Below, piece by piece: positions 1 to 8,342 of a stretch of DNA of 63,822 nucleotides; the first letter of the stretch is position 1, and every line of letters begins with the position of its first letter. The notes beneath the pieces are model-generated. The model worked only from the letters and a program-made list of their open reading frames with translations, was not told the origin of the DNA and made no database searches. The translations under genes and the position numbers were made by a program. This DNA is from Chloroflexota bacterium (lineage in GTDB: Bacteria > Chloroflexota > Anaerolineae > Promineifilales > Promineifilaceae), in contig JAKEFB010000158.1 of the NCBI GenBank assembly GCA_022616275.1, positions 1 to 63,822 of the forward strand. Direction: 5' to 3'.

Positions 1-215
1 ATAGTCGGGACGGGCGTGTTGGTGGCCGGCAAAGGCACGCGGGTGTTGGTAAAGGAGGGCAGAACGGCCACGGCCGAGGCCAATAAGGTTGGCGTGGCCA
101 GACCGTTGTGGTTGACGTAATTTTGAAAGCCCAGGAACCCGGTTACGGCGACAATAGACAAGGCGAAAGTAGCCAGTGCCAGGCGGAAAGAGTGGGGTGA
201 TGGTTTATCGTTCAC
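1..215 (-). CDS. N-terminal part of a membrane-anchored hypothetical protein (cut by window edge)
   Basis: The frame opens with GTG at 215 and runs off the left edge after about 71 codons. The first 12 residues are polar and are followed by a hydrophobic stretch (LALATFALSIVAVTGFLGF) that looks like a signal anchor. A Ala/Pro/Thr-rich spacer ending in TNTPVPT-type sequence comes next, as in many Chloroflexota surface proteins. No domain is visible in the part present. It is downstream of the ABC-2 permease on the same strand and could be the last gene of the polysaccharide operon or the start of a new unit. The GTG start is inferred because no ATG lies upstream in frame before the intergenic gap. 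Confidence 0.55.
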   Translation of the reverse strand, partial: MNDKPSPHSFRLALATFALSIVAVTGFLGFQNYVNHNGLATPTLLASAVAVLPSFTNTRVPLPATNTPVPT

Positions 216-339
216 GACGTAATTTCTCAATTCCAATAAGCTAAAAAAATTATACCATGCCCTGATGAAGGCCCAAGCTGTCCGAATGGCACACGGTGGA
301 ACCGTAGGGAAATAATAGCCTGTCAGTTGAATCCAGGAG

Positions 340-1230
340 CTAAAGTTTCTCGCCAAAGAGGTGCTGCAGGCGCATGAAAACGGTATAGCCAATAATGAAT
401 ACGACGACGGCCGTCACAAAAGTGCGCAACAGATAAGCCGGGTCCATCGAAGCGGCGACGCCCGCTTGACCCATTGTCCCCCATAACACGGTGCGGTAGC
501 CGTCAATGATCGAAGCCATGGGATTGACCCAACGCATGATTACGGCCGGGTCCAGGGTCATACCCATGATCTCTCGTGGCGTTAGCCAGTCAAGCGGATA
601 AATGATGGGCGTCAAGAAAAACCAGGCCAGCATGATCACGTCCAGGATCATGATCACATCGCGGTAAAAGACGTGTAGGGCGCTCAGCAACAGGCACAGG
701 CCCAGCGTAAAAATCAGTTGGGTAATGAGCAAAGCCGGCAGCCAGAGGGCGTGTACCGTCAGGCCCAGGCCGGAGGCAAATAAAAAGAACAGCAATACAA
801 AGAAAGCCAGGAAAAAGTTGACCAGGTTGACCAGCAGGGCGGCCGTGGGCAACAGTTCACGCGGGAAATAAACCTTTTTAATCAGCGCTGAATTGCTGCT
901 GACGGAAACGGCGCCGCTCAAGAGAGAGCCGCTGAAAAAATTCCAGGGCAGCAGCCCGACCAGGAAAAAGACCGTGTAATGGGGGATATCTTCCCGGGGG
1001 ATGAGCTTGGCAAAAATCAGGCTGAAGACGGCCATCATCAGTAACGGATTGAGCAGGCTCCATAAAATGCCCAGCACCGAGTTCTTGTAGCGAACTTTTA
1101 CATCGCGTAGCACCAGGTTATACAGCAAGTAACGGTATTGGATGAGTCGTTGTAGATAGCTCCGCCAGTTGCGCCGGACGCCGTTCACCAGCGGCCCGGC
1201 CGGGGCAGTATGTTCCACTTGTGTCGTCAT
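340..1230 (-). CDS. ABC-2 type polysaccharide exporter permease (Wzm-like)
   Basis: 296 residues with about six membrane segments, a typical length for the TagG/Wzm/KpsM permease family. The cytoplasmic N-terminal helix ends in the family signature around residues 45-60 (VRYKNSVLGILWSLLNP), followed by a first membrane helix. Such permeases work in pairs with a nucleotide-binding subunit (Wzt/TagH) to move finished O-antigen, teichoic acid or exopolysaccharide across the membrane. It is the last transport-related gene of the minus-strand glycan operon, 18 bp after a glycosyltransferase. No Wzt-like ATPase is visible on either side in this window, which is unusual, so the partner must lie elsewhere. 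The ATG at 1230 is the only good start. Confidence 0.88.
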   Translation of the reverse strand: MTTQVEHTAPAGPLVNGVRRNWRSYLQRLIQYRYLLYNLVLRDVKVRYKNSVLGILWSLLNPLLMMAVFSLIFAKLIPREDIPHYTVFFLVGLLPWNFFSGSLLSGAVSVSSNSALIKKVYFPRELLPTAALLVNLVNFFLAFFVLLFFLFASGLGLTVHALWLPALLITQLIFTLGLCLLLSALHVFYRDVIMILDVIMLAWFFLTPIIYPLDWLTPREIMGMTLDPAVIMRWVNPMASIIDGYRTVLWGTMGQAGVAASMDPAYLLRTFVTAVVVFIIGYTVFMRLQHLFGEKL

Positions 1231-1248
1231 AGCGACGGGGATTATAGC

Positions 1249-2505
1249 TTAGAAAGCGGACTTTGAGGAGCGGATAGCCTGTTCGTAAAGAGCGACGACG
1301 TCCCGGGTGTGTTCGGCCATGGTCGCCGGCGGCCGGATGCCGGCCCCCAGTTGGGCCAGGCGCTCCGGGTGGCGCTGGAGCTGACCGAGGGCGTGGCCCA
1401 GGGCAGCCGTATCGCCTGGTGGGAACAACAAGCCATCTACGCCGTCACGGACCCGCTCGGCCAGGACCCCCAGGTTAGAAGCAATCACCGGCAAGCCGGC
1501 GGCAAAAGCTTCAGATACGACGAAGCAAAAGGTTTCGTACCACAGGGAGGGAACGACGACCACGTCGAGCCCGGCCAGCATCGGCCATAACTCGTCCCGG
1601 TTGACCTGGCCTAGAAAACGCACCCGGTTATCGGCCGCCTGGCGGAGACGGTTGGTATAGGCCGGATCAAAAGCAGTATCCCCGGCGATCCACAACTCGG
1701 CCGGGCCGTCCACTTGCCGGAAAGCCTCCACCAGGACGTGAACCCCCTTTTGCCAGGACAGCCCACCCACGTAGCCCACGCGAAACGGCCGTCCCAGTTC
1801 CTGGTCTGTTTTGGGCAGGAGCTGGGGATAATCCAGCCCAGGCGGCAGCGCCACTATCTTGCCGGCCGGCAGACCGTGCGTCCCATACCAGTCACGGACA
1901 AAGTCCGCCGGGGCTATCAACCGGGTTGCGCCAGCCACCGCCTGGCGCAGCGTCTGATTGCGCCAGGCCAATGGACCGGCCAGCAAGGGCAGGGCTGGCC
2001 ACAATTGTCCCCGGCCGCTCCGGGCCAGGGCGCAGCGAGCGCAGTTGAGGAAAGCCTGGGGGCCATCGCATAGTTCCTGGCTGTAATTGGTGAGCAACTG
2101 GGCATTCGCGCACACCCACCAGAAATCCCATAGTGTCATGACGTAAGGAATTTGGCGCTGCCGGAGCTGGCCCAGCAGGGCGGCCGGCAGGCCCATCAGG
2201 TGCTGGACGTGGACCACGTCCGGCTCTATTTCCGCCAGGACACCGGCAAAGGCCTGCTCCACCGGCCGGTCGCCAAAAGTGGCCAGCAGGCGGCGCGCCG
2301 GGTCCAGGGAATCATGCCAGGTAGCCCAAACGCCAACCTCATTTTCAGTCCGAAGGGTCACCCCCACCCCCGCCTCGTTGCGGCGATAAAAAACGGCCAC
2401 CTGGTGGCCCTGCCGGCTCAAGGCGTCGCTCAACCAATGCGTGTATAGCTCCGTGCCGCCACTCTTCTCCGGTAAGTATTGGTGAACAAGATGTAAAACA
2501 CGCAT
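1249..2505 (-). CDS. GT4-family glycosyltransferase
   Basis: 418 residues with a GT-B fold. The N-terminal domain starts MRVLHLVHQYLP and carries the Gly-rich acceptor loop SGGTELYTH. The C-terminal nucleotide-sugar domain begins near residue 240 (FRVGYVGGLSWQKGV) and holds the E-x7-E motif around 340-350 (YETFCFVVSEAF). The central segment has several Cys (VCANAQLL, LNCARCALA), a pattern seen in a GT4 subgroup with a Cys-containing insert. It transfers a sugar from a nucleotide donor to a growing glycan on the cytoplasmic face; donor and acceptor cannot be read from sequence. Only 2 bp separate it from the upstream glycosyltransferase, so the two are very probably cotranscribed. Confidence 0.9.
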   Translation of the reverse strand: MRVLHLVHQYLPEKSGGTELYTHWLSDALSRQGHQVAVFYRRNEAGVGVTLRTENEVGVWATWHDSLDPARRLLATFGDRPVEQAFAGVLAEIEPDVVHVQHLMGLPAALLGQLRQRQIPYVMTLWDFWWVCANAQLLTNYSQELCDGPQAFLNCARCALARSGRGQLWPALPLLAGPLAWRNQTLRQAVAGATRLIAPADFVRDWYGTHGLPAGKIVALPPGLDYPQLLPKTDQELGRPFRVGYVGGLSWQKGVHVLVEAFRQVDGPAELWIAGDTAFDPAYTNRLRQAADNRVRFLGQVNRDELWPMLAGLDVVVVPSLWYETFCFVVSEAFAAGLPVIASNLGVLAERVRDGVDGLLFPPGDTAALGHALGQLQRHPERLAQLGAGIRPPATMAEHTRDVVALYEQAIRSSKSAF

Positions 2506-2507
2506 CT

Positions 2508-3842
2508 TTATAGCGTGCCAGGTGTTTCTGTATCAAGTGTCAGGTAATCTGCTTCACTTGACACTTGATACCTGACACTTGATACATTTACAAGTGCGCG
2601 CCGGTAGCTGGCCAGCACCCGCTCCCCGACCTGGTCCCAGGTATAAGTGGCCAGGACTTTCTCCCGGCCGCATTGGCCCATCGTCTGCCGCCGGCTTTCA
2701 TCTGTCAACAGTTGCTTAATGGCTACCGCCAATCCGGCCACGTCGCCGAACTCGACCAGGAGGCCATTCCGCCCCTCGTCAATGACGCCAGGGATGCCGC
2801 CGGCCCTGGCCCCGACGACGGCCTTGCCATGAGCCCAGGCTTCTAACAAGACAATGCCAAAGGAGTCGGTGCGAGATGGTAGGACAAGCAGGGACGCAGC
2901 CTCAAGTAAGGTGTGTTTTTCCTCGTCACTGAGCAGGCCCAATGGGTGGATGTACGGCCGGTCGGCCGGGCCAAGCCGCCGGTAGTAGCGGTGAAATTCG
3001 GGTGCAACCTGGCCGATGAGCGCCAGGTGCGTTGCCAGGCCCTGCCGGCGCAGCCGGCCAATAGCCCGGGCCGCGTGGATAGCCCCTTTGTCGTGGCTGG
3101 CCCGGCCGATGAACAGCACCAGCGGTTGTTCCAATTGGTAACGCTGGAGCGCCCCGGCCGGGTCGCCGGTAGCCGGCAGCGGATCCAGCCCGCTACCCGG
3201 CGCGTCCAGCCGTTCCGGTGGAATACCCAGACGGGCCAGGCCAGCCTGCTCAATAGAAGTCAGAGCCAGAACGGCGTCTGCCCCGGCCAGAATCCGCCGC
3301 TGGTGGTCCATGGTCCAGTTGCGAGTTACCCGGTCTGCGCCGGTGACGCCCAGGTGGGCGAAAGGGGTAATGACCAGGGGCAGATTGCGCCGGCCGGCGA
3401 AGACCCAGGCGACGGCCATTGGATATTCCCAGGAGACGTTAAAGGCGTGTACCAGGTCAAACTCACCCGGCAGTCGGGCCAGCGCTTCTTCCAGCCCGAC
3501 GATGGGTGGGACGCGGCGGGCCATACGAAGCAGCAACCGGCTCTGGTCGCCGGGTAAGGCCGATAACAGAACCATCGCTTTACGCCAGGCCAGTAGGACC
3601 GGCCGGCCGCCAGGCATGCCCCGGAGTGGGCAGCGGACTATCTGCAACGGGCCGTCATTTTCGGCCGCCGGAGCAGCCGGAACGGCTGGCGGGCGCCAGA
3701 AATCTCGTTCCACAGTGGCCGTGCTGGTAACCACCGTGACCTGGTGGCCATGTTGGGCCAGGATCAGGGCCAGGGCGCGGGCGTAGCGCTCGCCGCCACC
3801 AGGAAAAGGTGGAAACCCCGGCGTCAAAAAAAGGACATGCAC
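2508..3842 (-). CDS. GT4-family glycosyltransferase with repeat-encoded C-terminal tail
   Basis: 444 residues, GT-B fold. The N-terminal domain has the PGFPPFPGGGERYA loop, the C-terminal donor domain starts near 240 (PLVLFIGRASHDKGA), and a DSFGIVLLE version of the E-x7-E motif lies near 330. The start is GTG at 3842 (no in-frame ATG fits the conserved VLFLTPGF strand). The last ~25 residues are odd: they are encoded by a heptanucleotide repeat block (2530-2587), not by a family domain, so the stop codon appears to have moved into repetitive DNA. It lies between the secreted propeller gene and another GT4 in the same direction and probably acts on the same surface glycan. Confidence 0.9.
   Translation of the reverse strand: MHVLFLTPGFPPFPGGGERYARALALILAQHGHQVTVVTSTATVERDFWRPPAVPAAPAAENDGPLQIVRCPLRGMPGGRPVLLAWRKAMVLLSALPGDQSRLLLRMARRVPPIVGLEEALARLPGEFDLVHAFNVSWEYPMAVAWVFAGRRNLPLVITPFAHLGVTGADRVTRNWTMDHQRRILAGADAVLALTSIEQAGLARLGIPPERLDAPGSGLDPLPATGDPAGALQRYQLEQPLVLFIGRASHDKGAIHAARAIGRLRRQGLATHLALIGQVAPEFHRYYRRLGPADRPYIHPLGLLSDEEKHTLLEAASLLVLPSRTDSFGIVLLEAWAHGKAVVGARAGGIPGVIDEGRNGLLVEFGDVAGLAVAIKQLLTDESRRQTMGQCGREKVLATYTWDQVGERVLASYRRALVNVSSVRYQVSSEADYLTLDTETPGTL
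2530..2587. repeat. Heptanucleotide repeat block inside the 3' end of a glycosyltransferase gene
   Basis: About eight degenerate 7-bp units of the types GTATCAA, GTGTCAG, GTGTCAA and their complements TTGATAC, TTGACAC lie in register. The orientation flips in the middle, so the block can fold into a hairpin. The same unit family (AGTGTCA) recurs at 48880-48962 in the eCIS operon. Confidence 0.75.
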
Positions 3843-3924
3843 GGTCCAGAGTATAACATTTTTCTTTCGGGAGGCTCCCCGTCAAAAAAGTTGTTGGGCG
3901 AACCACACCGGTCCGCCCAACAGG

Positions 3925-5928
3925 CTACTGAATGAGGGGCAGGAAAATGTTGGTAATATCGCCGATAATTAAAGTAACTGGTAACGTGGTCGGGCTGTTC
4001 TGCGCTGGCTGCCCGCCGACCAGTGCGGTCACAGTGATGCTGCCGACCTGGTAAGTGCCCTGCGGCCGGTTGTCGATCGAGATGCGGACAGTCACAGTGG
4101 CCGACTGGCCAGGGCCGGTCGAGCCGGAGGCGGGCGTCAGGGTGATGCCTTGGGCAGCAGTCGCCGTCCAGTTGAACGGCGCGCCGCCGGTATTATGCAC
4201 GACCAGTACACCCTGACCCGTGGACGAAGAGCCGTCTTGGTGGAGAACGGTGAGCGACCCGTCAGGAGACGTTTCCAATCGGGGTGGCTGAGGCGCCGCC
4301 CCGGTCCGGGCGGCGTTTTGCTTGAACATCGGCCAGTCGGCCTTGTTGCTGGAATTGTTCAGATCCCAGGTATAGAGATTACTGCTGCTGACCACCAGCT
4401 CCAATTTTCCGTCATTGTCAATGTCGCCCACGGCCGGGGTATTGAGCAGCGTGCCATCTGTGAAATACAGCGGCCGGGGATCGCTGGGGAAATTGTTGGT
4501 CGTCAATTGCTGGCCGTTGCCGTCCACGATAGTCACCACCCAGGCCTGGTTGAAGATGATTTCCATTTTGTTATCGCCGTCGTAATCGCCCAAGACAAAG
4601 CTGGCGCCCACGTTAAAGCTGGCCAGGGTGTTGCCGAATTGATCCCGGGGTGTCATCGGGAAGCCGGCGACTGGCTGGCCGTTAGCGTGCCAGGCATACA
4701 GCCGCTTGTCCATAGCTGCCACCACGATTTCGGGCTGGCTGTCGCCGGCAATGTCGCCGATGGACGGCGAGGCCGGAACGACGCCTCCGACAACCTTGCC
4801 GCCGCTCCAGCCAGGTAGATCAGCGCCGCTGCCGTCAAAGCCAAAAACGCGGAAGCCAAAGGTGGGGCGGTCTGGGCTGTTGTTATAGTAGAAGCCGCCC
4901 GTACCGACGAAGATTTCGGCGTTGCCATCCTGGTCAATATCGGCCGCGGCCGGTGTAGATTGGATGGTCTCGTGAATGTAACGTGGGAAGCCGGGTAAGA
5001 TATTGCCGAAACGGTCCAGGGCGTAGAGCGAGCCACCGCAGTAACCTGGCGGTATGCCCGGCGGAGCGGCGAAGGGGCAGGTCCAGCCACCAGAGTTGCC
5101 GCCGTAGCGGGCGTCATAATTGCCTTCGTCGGTGCCGGTGATCACGTCCAGGTAGCCGTCGCCGTTCACGTCGGCCATAATCGGCGAACTCCAGATAGTG
5201 TCCGCTACCCGGCCGACAAGGTCATCCCACCCAGGAAAGCGCAGTAGGTGGAAGCTGTCGGGTGGGAACTGGTAAACCAGCGAACCATTGTGGTTCCAGA
5301 CGTAAATCCGCTTGTCAAAGCTGCCAACGGCAATTTCCAGATCACCATCGTTATCCAGGTCGCCCAGTGCCGGCGTGGCAAAAACGGAATCACGGCAACC
5401 AGCCGGGGGAACACTTTCGTCCACGGTCAGGTAGGGCCAGCCGCTCTGCACGTTGCCATTATGATCGAGGACAATCACGCCGCCGTGGGTGCAAACGTTG
5501 CCGTAGGTCGTGCCGGCCCCCACAACTATCTCAGGCAGGTTGTCGTTATCTATGTCGGCAACGGCCGGAGATGAGTGAATCTCCTGGGTACCAGGAGCCA
5601 TGCCAAAGTAGGGCGCTACATCCCGATCCCATAGTAAGGTGTTATCGTGCCGGATGGCAACGACGTGGCCGTTGTTCGTCGCCACGACGATATCTAAAAA
5701 GTTGTCGCCGTCAATGCGGGCCAGGACTGGTGAACTCCAGTGGCAGTAGGTATTACTGGTTCCAGGACAGGGCTTGTTAGGCAATGGCCGGGTCCACTTG
5801 TAAGGTTCCTGACCATTGACCTCGGCCGCCGCGGGATTATTCGCTGTGACTGCCAGCAGGAAAGCCAATACGAGAAGGGTCATTATGAGATTAACGTTAG
5901 ATCGGCCACTGTACCACATCATCTTCAT
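3925..5928 (-). CDS. Secreted VCBS/FG-GAP beta-propeller protein
   Basis: 667 residues. An N-terminal signal peptide (LIMTLLVLAFLLAVTA, about residues 15-30) is followed by at least six repeats of the calcium-binding type DxDxDGxxD (PARIDGDNFLDIVVAT-like, VADIDNDNLPEIVVG, LGDLDNDGDLEIAVG, MADVNGDGYLDVITG, AADIDQDGNAEIFVG, LGDYDGDNKMEIIF, VGDIDNDGKLELVVS). These form an integrin-alpha-like propeller spanning about residues 60-540. A second domain of about 110 residues (TGQGVLVVHNTGGAPFNW...) resembles an Ig-like/BACON fold. The protein ends in FLPLIQ, a short hydrophobic tag also seen in other secreted proteins of this phylum. Its location suggests a cell-surface partner for the glycan made by the neighbouring genes, perhaps in adhesion. 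Substrate unknown. Confidence 0.85.
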   Translation of the reverse strand: MKMMWYSGRSNVNLIMTLLVLAFLLAVTANNPAAAEVNGQEPYKWTRPLPNKPCPGTSNTYCHWSSPVLARIDGDNFLDIVVATNNGHVVAIRHDNTLLWDRDVAPYFGMAPGTQEIHSSPAVADIDNDNLPEIVVGAGTTYGNVCTHGGVIVLDHNGNVQSGWPYLTVDESVPPAGCRDSVFATPALGDLDNDGDLEIAVGSFDKRIYVWNHNGSLVYQFPPDSFHLLRFPGWDDLVGRVADTIWSSPIMADVNGDGYLDVITGTDEGNYDARYGGNSGGWTCPFAAPPGIPPGYCGGSLYALDRFGNILPGFPRYIHETIQSTPAAADIDQDGNAEIFVGTGGFYYNNSPDRPTFGFRVFGFDGSGADLPGWSGGKVVGGVVPASPSIGDIAGDSQPEIVVAAMDKRLYAWHANGQPVAGFPMTPRDQFGNTLASFNVGASFVLGDYDGDNKMEIIFNQAWVVTIVDGNGQQLTTNNFPSDPRPLYFTDGTLLNTPAVGDIDNDGKLELVVSSSNLYTWDLNNSSNKADWPMFKQNAARTGAAPQPPRLETSPDGSLTVLHQDGSSSTGQGVLVVHNTGGAPFNWTATAAQGITLTPASGSTGPGQSATVTVRISIDNRPQGTYQVGSITVTALVGGQPAQNSPTTLPVTLIIGDITNIFLPLIQ

Positions 5929-6166
5929 TTTTCTCGACTACCTATAAACGCCAATGAACTCTAATCCATTAATTATGCTAATATGTACAGCAGTCTAACA
6001 GTAGAAAATAAATGCTCAGTTAAATAATTGACTATTCACGACTAAAGTACCATTTGCAGATCTTTTCAATATGACCTACTACCCAGTTTAGCCTTGCCCG
6101 GCGAGGCAACAATGGGATAGTAGTATTGGTAAATTGGTACTGGAGCGGAGAGCCAGGAAGGGGAAG
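5929..6166 (-). promoter_or_regulatory. AT-rich spacer, likely promoter region of the propeller gene
   Basis: The 238-bp gap is clearly AT-richer than the surrounding DNA, with TATGCTAATAT- and TTAATTAT-like tracts on the minus strand between 5960 and 6030. It is the largest gap inside the minus-strand cluster, so a separate promoter for the gene starting at 5928 is plausible. No confident -35/-10 pair could be fixed by eye. Confidence 0.3.
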
Positions 6167-7261
6167 TTATTTTTGGTACCTGGCTGGTCGGGACTTAACG
6201 GCCAGGAGGAATAACTCACCACCAATCCATAGCAAGAGCATCCGGGCCAGCCAGGCAGGTTGTCGTGCCACTTTACCCTCTAAAGATGCTGTTTGCGATC
6301 CCTTAGGGTAGTGGCAACAGGTGACCAGGAGGTATAGTTGCCAGAGGAGGAATCGTGGTCGAAGTAGAGAACTCCAGCTCTGATTGTCTGGACGATTGAG
6401 CCGCCTGGCGGCAAGCTGGCGGTTAATGGACGGCGAGAAGGCGGTGACGATTTGAAAATTGCTGCTGTGCAGGGCCCGGCGGTATTGGAGAAAATTTGGT
6501 CGGGTTTCGTTAATGCCTAGCCTCAGTTCGTGGGCAGCACCACTGGCCAGGGCAGCCTGCTCGTTCGAAATGATGCTAATACAGGGTTCGTTGATGGCGC
6601 AAAGCCGGCCGCCATCCGCCAGAACGCGGTGAATGTTTTGTAATAGCAGTAGTAGGTTACTGCTATGGTGAAGGGCGGCGGCACAGAAAATCAGATCAAA
6701 AACATTGGGCTTAAACGGCAGTCGTTCGCCATCGCCAAGCACTGGGGAAAAATAAATGCCAGCGTGTTTCATCAAGGCCCAGGCGCGGCCCAACCCAACG
6801 TTTTCGTCTGGCACGATGTCCAACGCCACGACCCGGCAGCCCAAACGGGCAAAATGCTTGGCAGCCCAGCCCCGGCCGGCCCCCAGATCCAGAATAGTTT
6901 CTTCGCCTGTTAACTTTAGCTGTTCCAGGGCGATGTCAAAACCTTGTGCCACACTGATCCACGGCTCTTCAGGAAAGTAAGGTGCTTGCAGGTCAATGGC
7001 GTCTTCGCCGCCTGGCTCATAAATTCCCTGCTCTTTGTGAATGGTGACCCAGCCTTCCGCTTCCCTGGCCTTAGATAGCCATTGCTCGTCAGACAGGTAG
7101 AGGTGGGGAATTCCCTGTAGGATAGGAAAGAAAGACCCACACTGGAAACACCTTAACCGGCCCTCCCAGACCTCCGTGAGCCGGTCCGGCGGCACAGGCG
7201 TCAGGGTGAGGTTGCCGCCGCAAACGGGACAGCAGATTAGCTCAAGCAAGTCAATACGCAT
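6167..7261 (-). CDS. Trm112-like zinc domain plus class I SAM methyltransferase
   Basis: 364 residues. The first ~55 residues form a Trm112-type domain with a zinc-binding pair CCPVCGG (near 10-15) and CFQCGSFF (near 38-45), then IPHLY. A Methyltransf_11-type domain follows (about 110-260) with motif I ILDLGAGRGWAAKHF, an acidic residue after strand 2 (VALDIVP) and DLIFCAAALHHSS as motif IV. It probably methylates a sugar or lipid-linked intermediate. It is strikingly similar to the gene at 10561-11655, with near-identical motifs and length, so the two are paralogues flanking the FkbM/GT4/sulfotransferase genes. The far C-terminus contains a basic, hydrophobic segment. Confidence 0.85.
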   Translation of the reverse strand: MRIDLLELICCPVCGGNLTLTPVPPDRLTEVWEGRLRCFQCGSFFPILQGIPHLYLSDEQWLSKAREAEGWVTIHKEQGIYEPGGEDAIDLQAPYFPEEPWISVAQGFDIALEQLKLTGEETILDLGAGRGWAAKHFARLGCRVVALDIVPDENVGLGRAWALMKHAGIYFSPVLGDGERLPFKPNVFDLIFCAAALHHSSNLLLLLQNIHRVLADGGRLCAINEPCISIISNEQAALASGAAHELRLGINETRPNFLQYRRALHSSNFQIVTAFSPSINRQLAARRLNRPDNQSWSSLLRPRFLLWQLYLLVTCCHYPKGSQTASLEGKVARQPAWLARMLLLWIGGELFLLAVKSRPARYQK

Positions 7262-7310
7262 TGTCTATCCAGTGAAATAGCTATTGGCCTGACAATACAG
7301 GCCAAAGGAC

Positions 7311-8342
7311 TCAAGTGCCTGGCGACGCAGAATAAGCCTGCGGATAAGCTACCAGGTCCAGGTGAGTGAGTCCCGAACGGCGGACGGCGTCCATGATCTC
7401 TGGGATGCTTTGAGGGCGGGGACTCTTTTGGGCAAATCGCTCCAGGATGAAGATCTGATAGTTGTGCTTCGCAATCGCTTCCAGGAATGATTCTGCCGCT
7501 ACGTTGCTCGTGCGACGGATGAAGTCTGGGGAAAATTCCGTAATAATGACCGGCTTGTGCTTTTCAACAAGCTTTTGCATGCCCTGCCAGGCGCGGGGCT
7601 CTGCACCCTCGATATCCATTTTTACCAGGTCAATTCCAGGGGCATCTTTTAAAACCTCGTCCAGGACGACGGCCTGGACGATTCTGGACGATGGGTGCTC
7701 CGGCCTTGTCTGGGGGGAGAAGTCAAGGATCCGGCCGTTGCTGTTAACACCACTACCCTCTAACTCAAAGATCCGTTCCACCTCAGCGGCCGCGAGCGGG
7801 TAGAGTTCAATGTTCTCGAAGTGGTTAGCCTGGATACTTTGTCTCATGAGATCGCAGTTATCTGGGTTGGGCTCGAAGGCGATTACTTGGCCTGTCGGAC
7901 CGACGAGAGCGGCGGCAAGGAGGGTGAAATAGCCAATGTTAGCGCCAATATCCAGAAAAACGTCGCCCGGTTTGAGCAATTGTCGTACTTCGGCCGTCAC
8001 ATAGGGCTCATAGCTTTTTTCATTGGCAATAGCGTTGCCCACAAAGTAGTCATTGCGGCGAACGTATATCGTGAAGTCGTCAAGCTCGATCAGTTCTGGT
8101 GTCGCGGCCGCTTGCTCTAAAGCGCGGAATTCATCGCTGTATAAAAAGCCATCCACCACCATCCGGATGGTGACTATTTGGTTGGTGATCAGGCTGTGCC
8201 AATATTTCCAGCCTTCTTCATCAGGTTCTCTTTTTAATAACAGCCGGTAACAGTAGTAAAGATCTTCCACAGTAGCCTGGTCGAAGGGGGGAGGGGGTTC
8301 CTTTTTTCGTTTAGGTAGAAGTTTATGCAAGCGCTGGAACAC
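7311..8342 (-). CDS. FkbM-family methyltransferase with N-terminal DUF4214-like domain
   Basis: 343 residues from the preferred GTG start at 8342, which has a GGGAGG ribosome site 8 nt upstream; a TTG at 8378 would add 12 residues. Near the N-terminus YRLLLKREPDEEGWKYW matches the DUF4214 signature, a small helical domain often found on glycan-modifying enzymes. The FkbM domain follows: DVFLDIGANIGYFTLLAA (SAM motif I), VIAFEPNPDN and LVKMDIEGAEPRAWQG. FkbM enzymes O-methylate sugars or macrolides, so methylation of a sugar hydroxyl in the surface polysaccharide is the likely role. It overlaps the stop of the upstream glycosyltransferase by 20 bp, which implies translational coupling. Confidence 0.88.
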   Translation of the reverse strand: MFQRLHKLLPKRKKEPPPPFDQATVEDLYYCYRLLLKREPDEEGWKYWHSLITNQIVTIRMVVDGFLYSDEFRALEQAAATPELIELDDFTIYVRRNDYFVGNAIANEKSYEPYVTAEVRQLLKPGDVFLDIGANIGYFTLLAAALVGPTGQVIAFEPNPDNCDLMRQSIQANHFENIELYPLAAAEVERIFELEGSGVNSNGRILDFSPQTRPEHPSSRIVQAVVLDEVLKDAPGIDLVKMDIEGAEPRAWQGMQKLVEKHKPVIITEFSPDFIRRTSNVAAESFLEAIAKHNYQIFILERFAQKSPRPQSIPEIMDAVRRSGLTHLDLVAYPQAYSASPGT

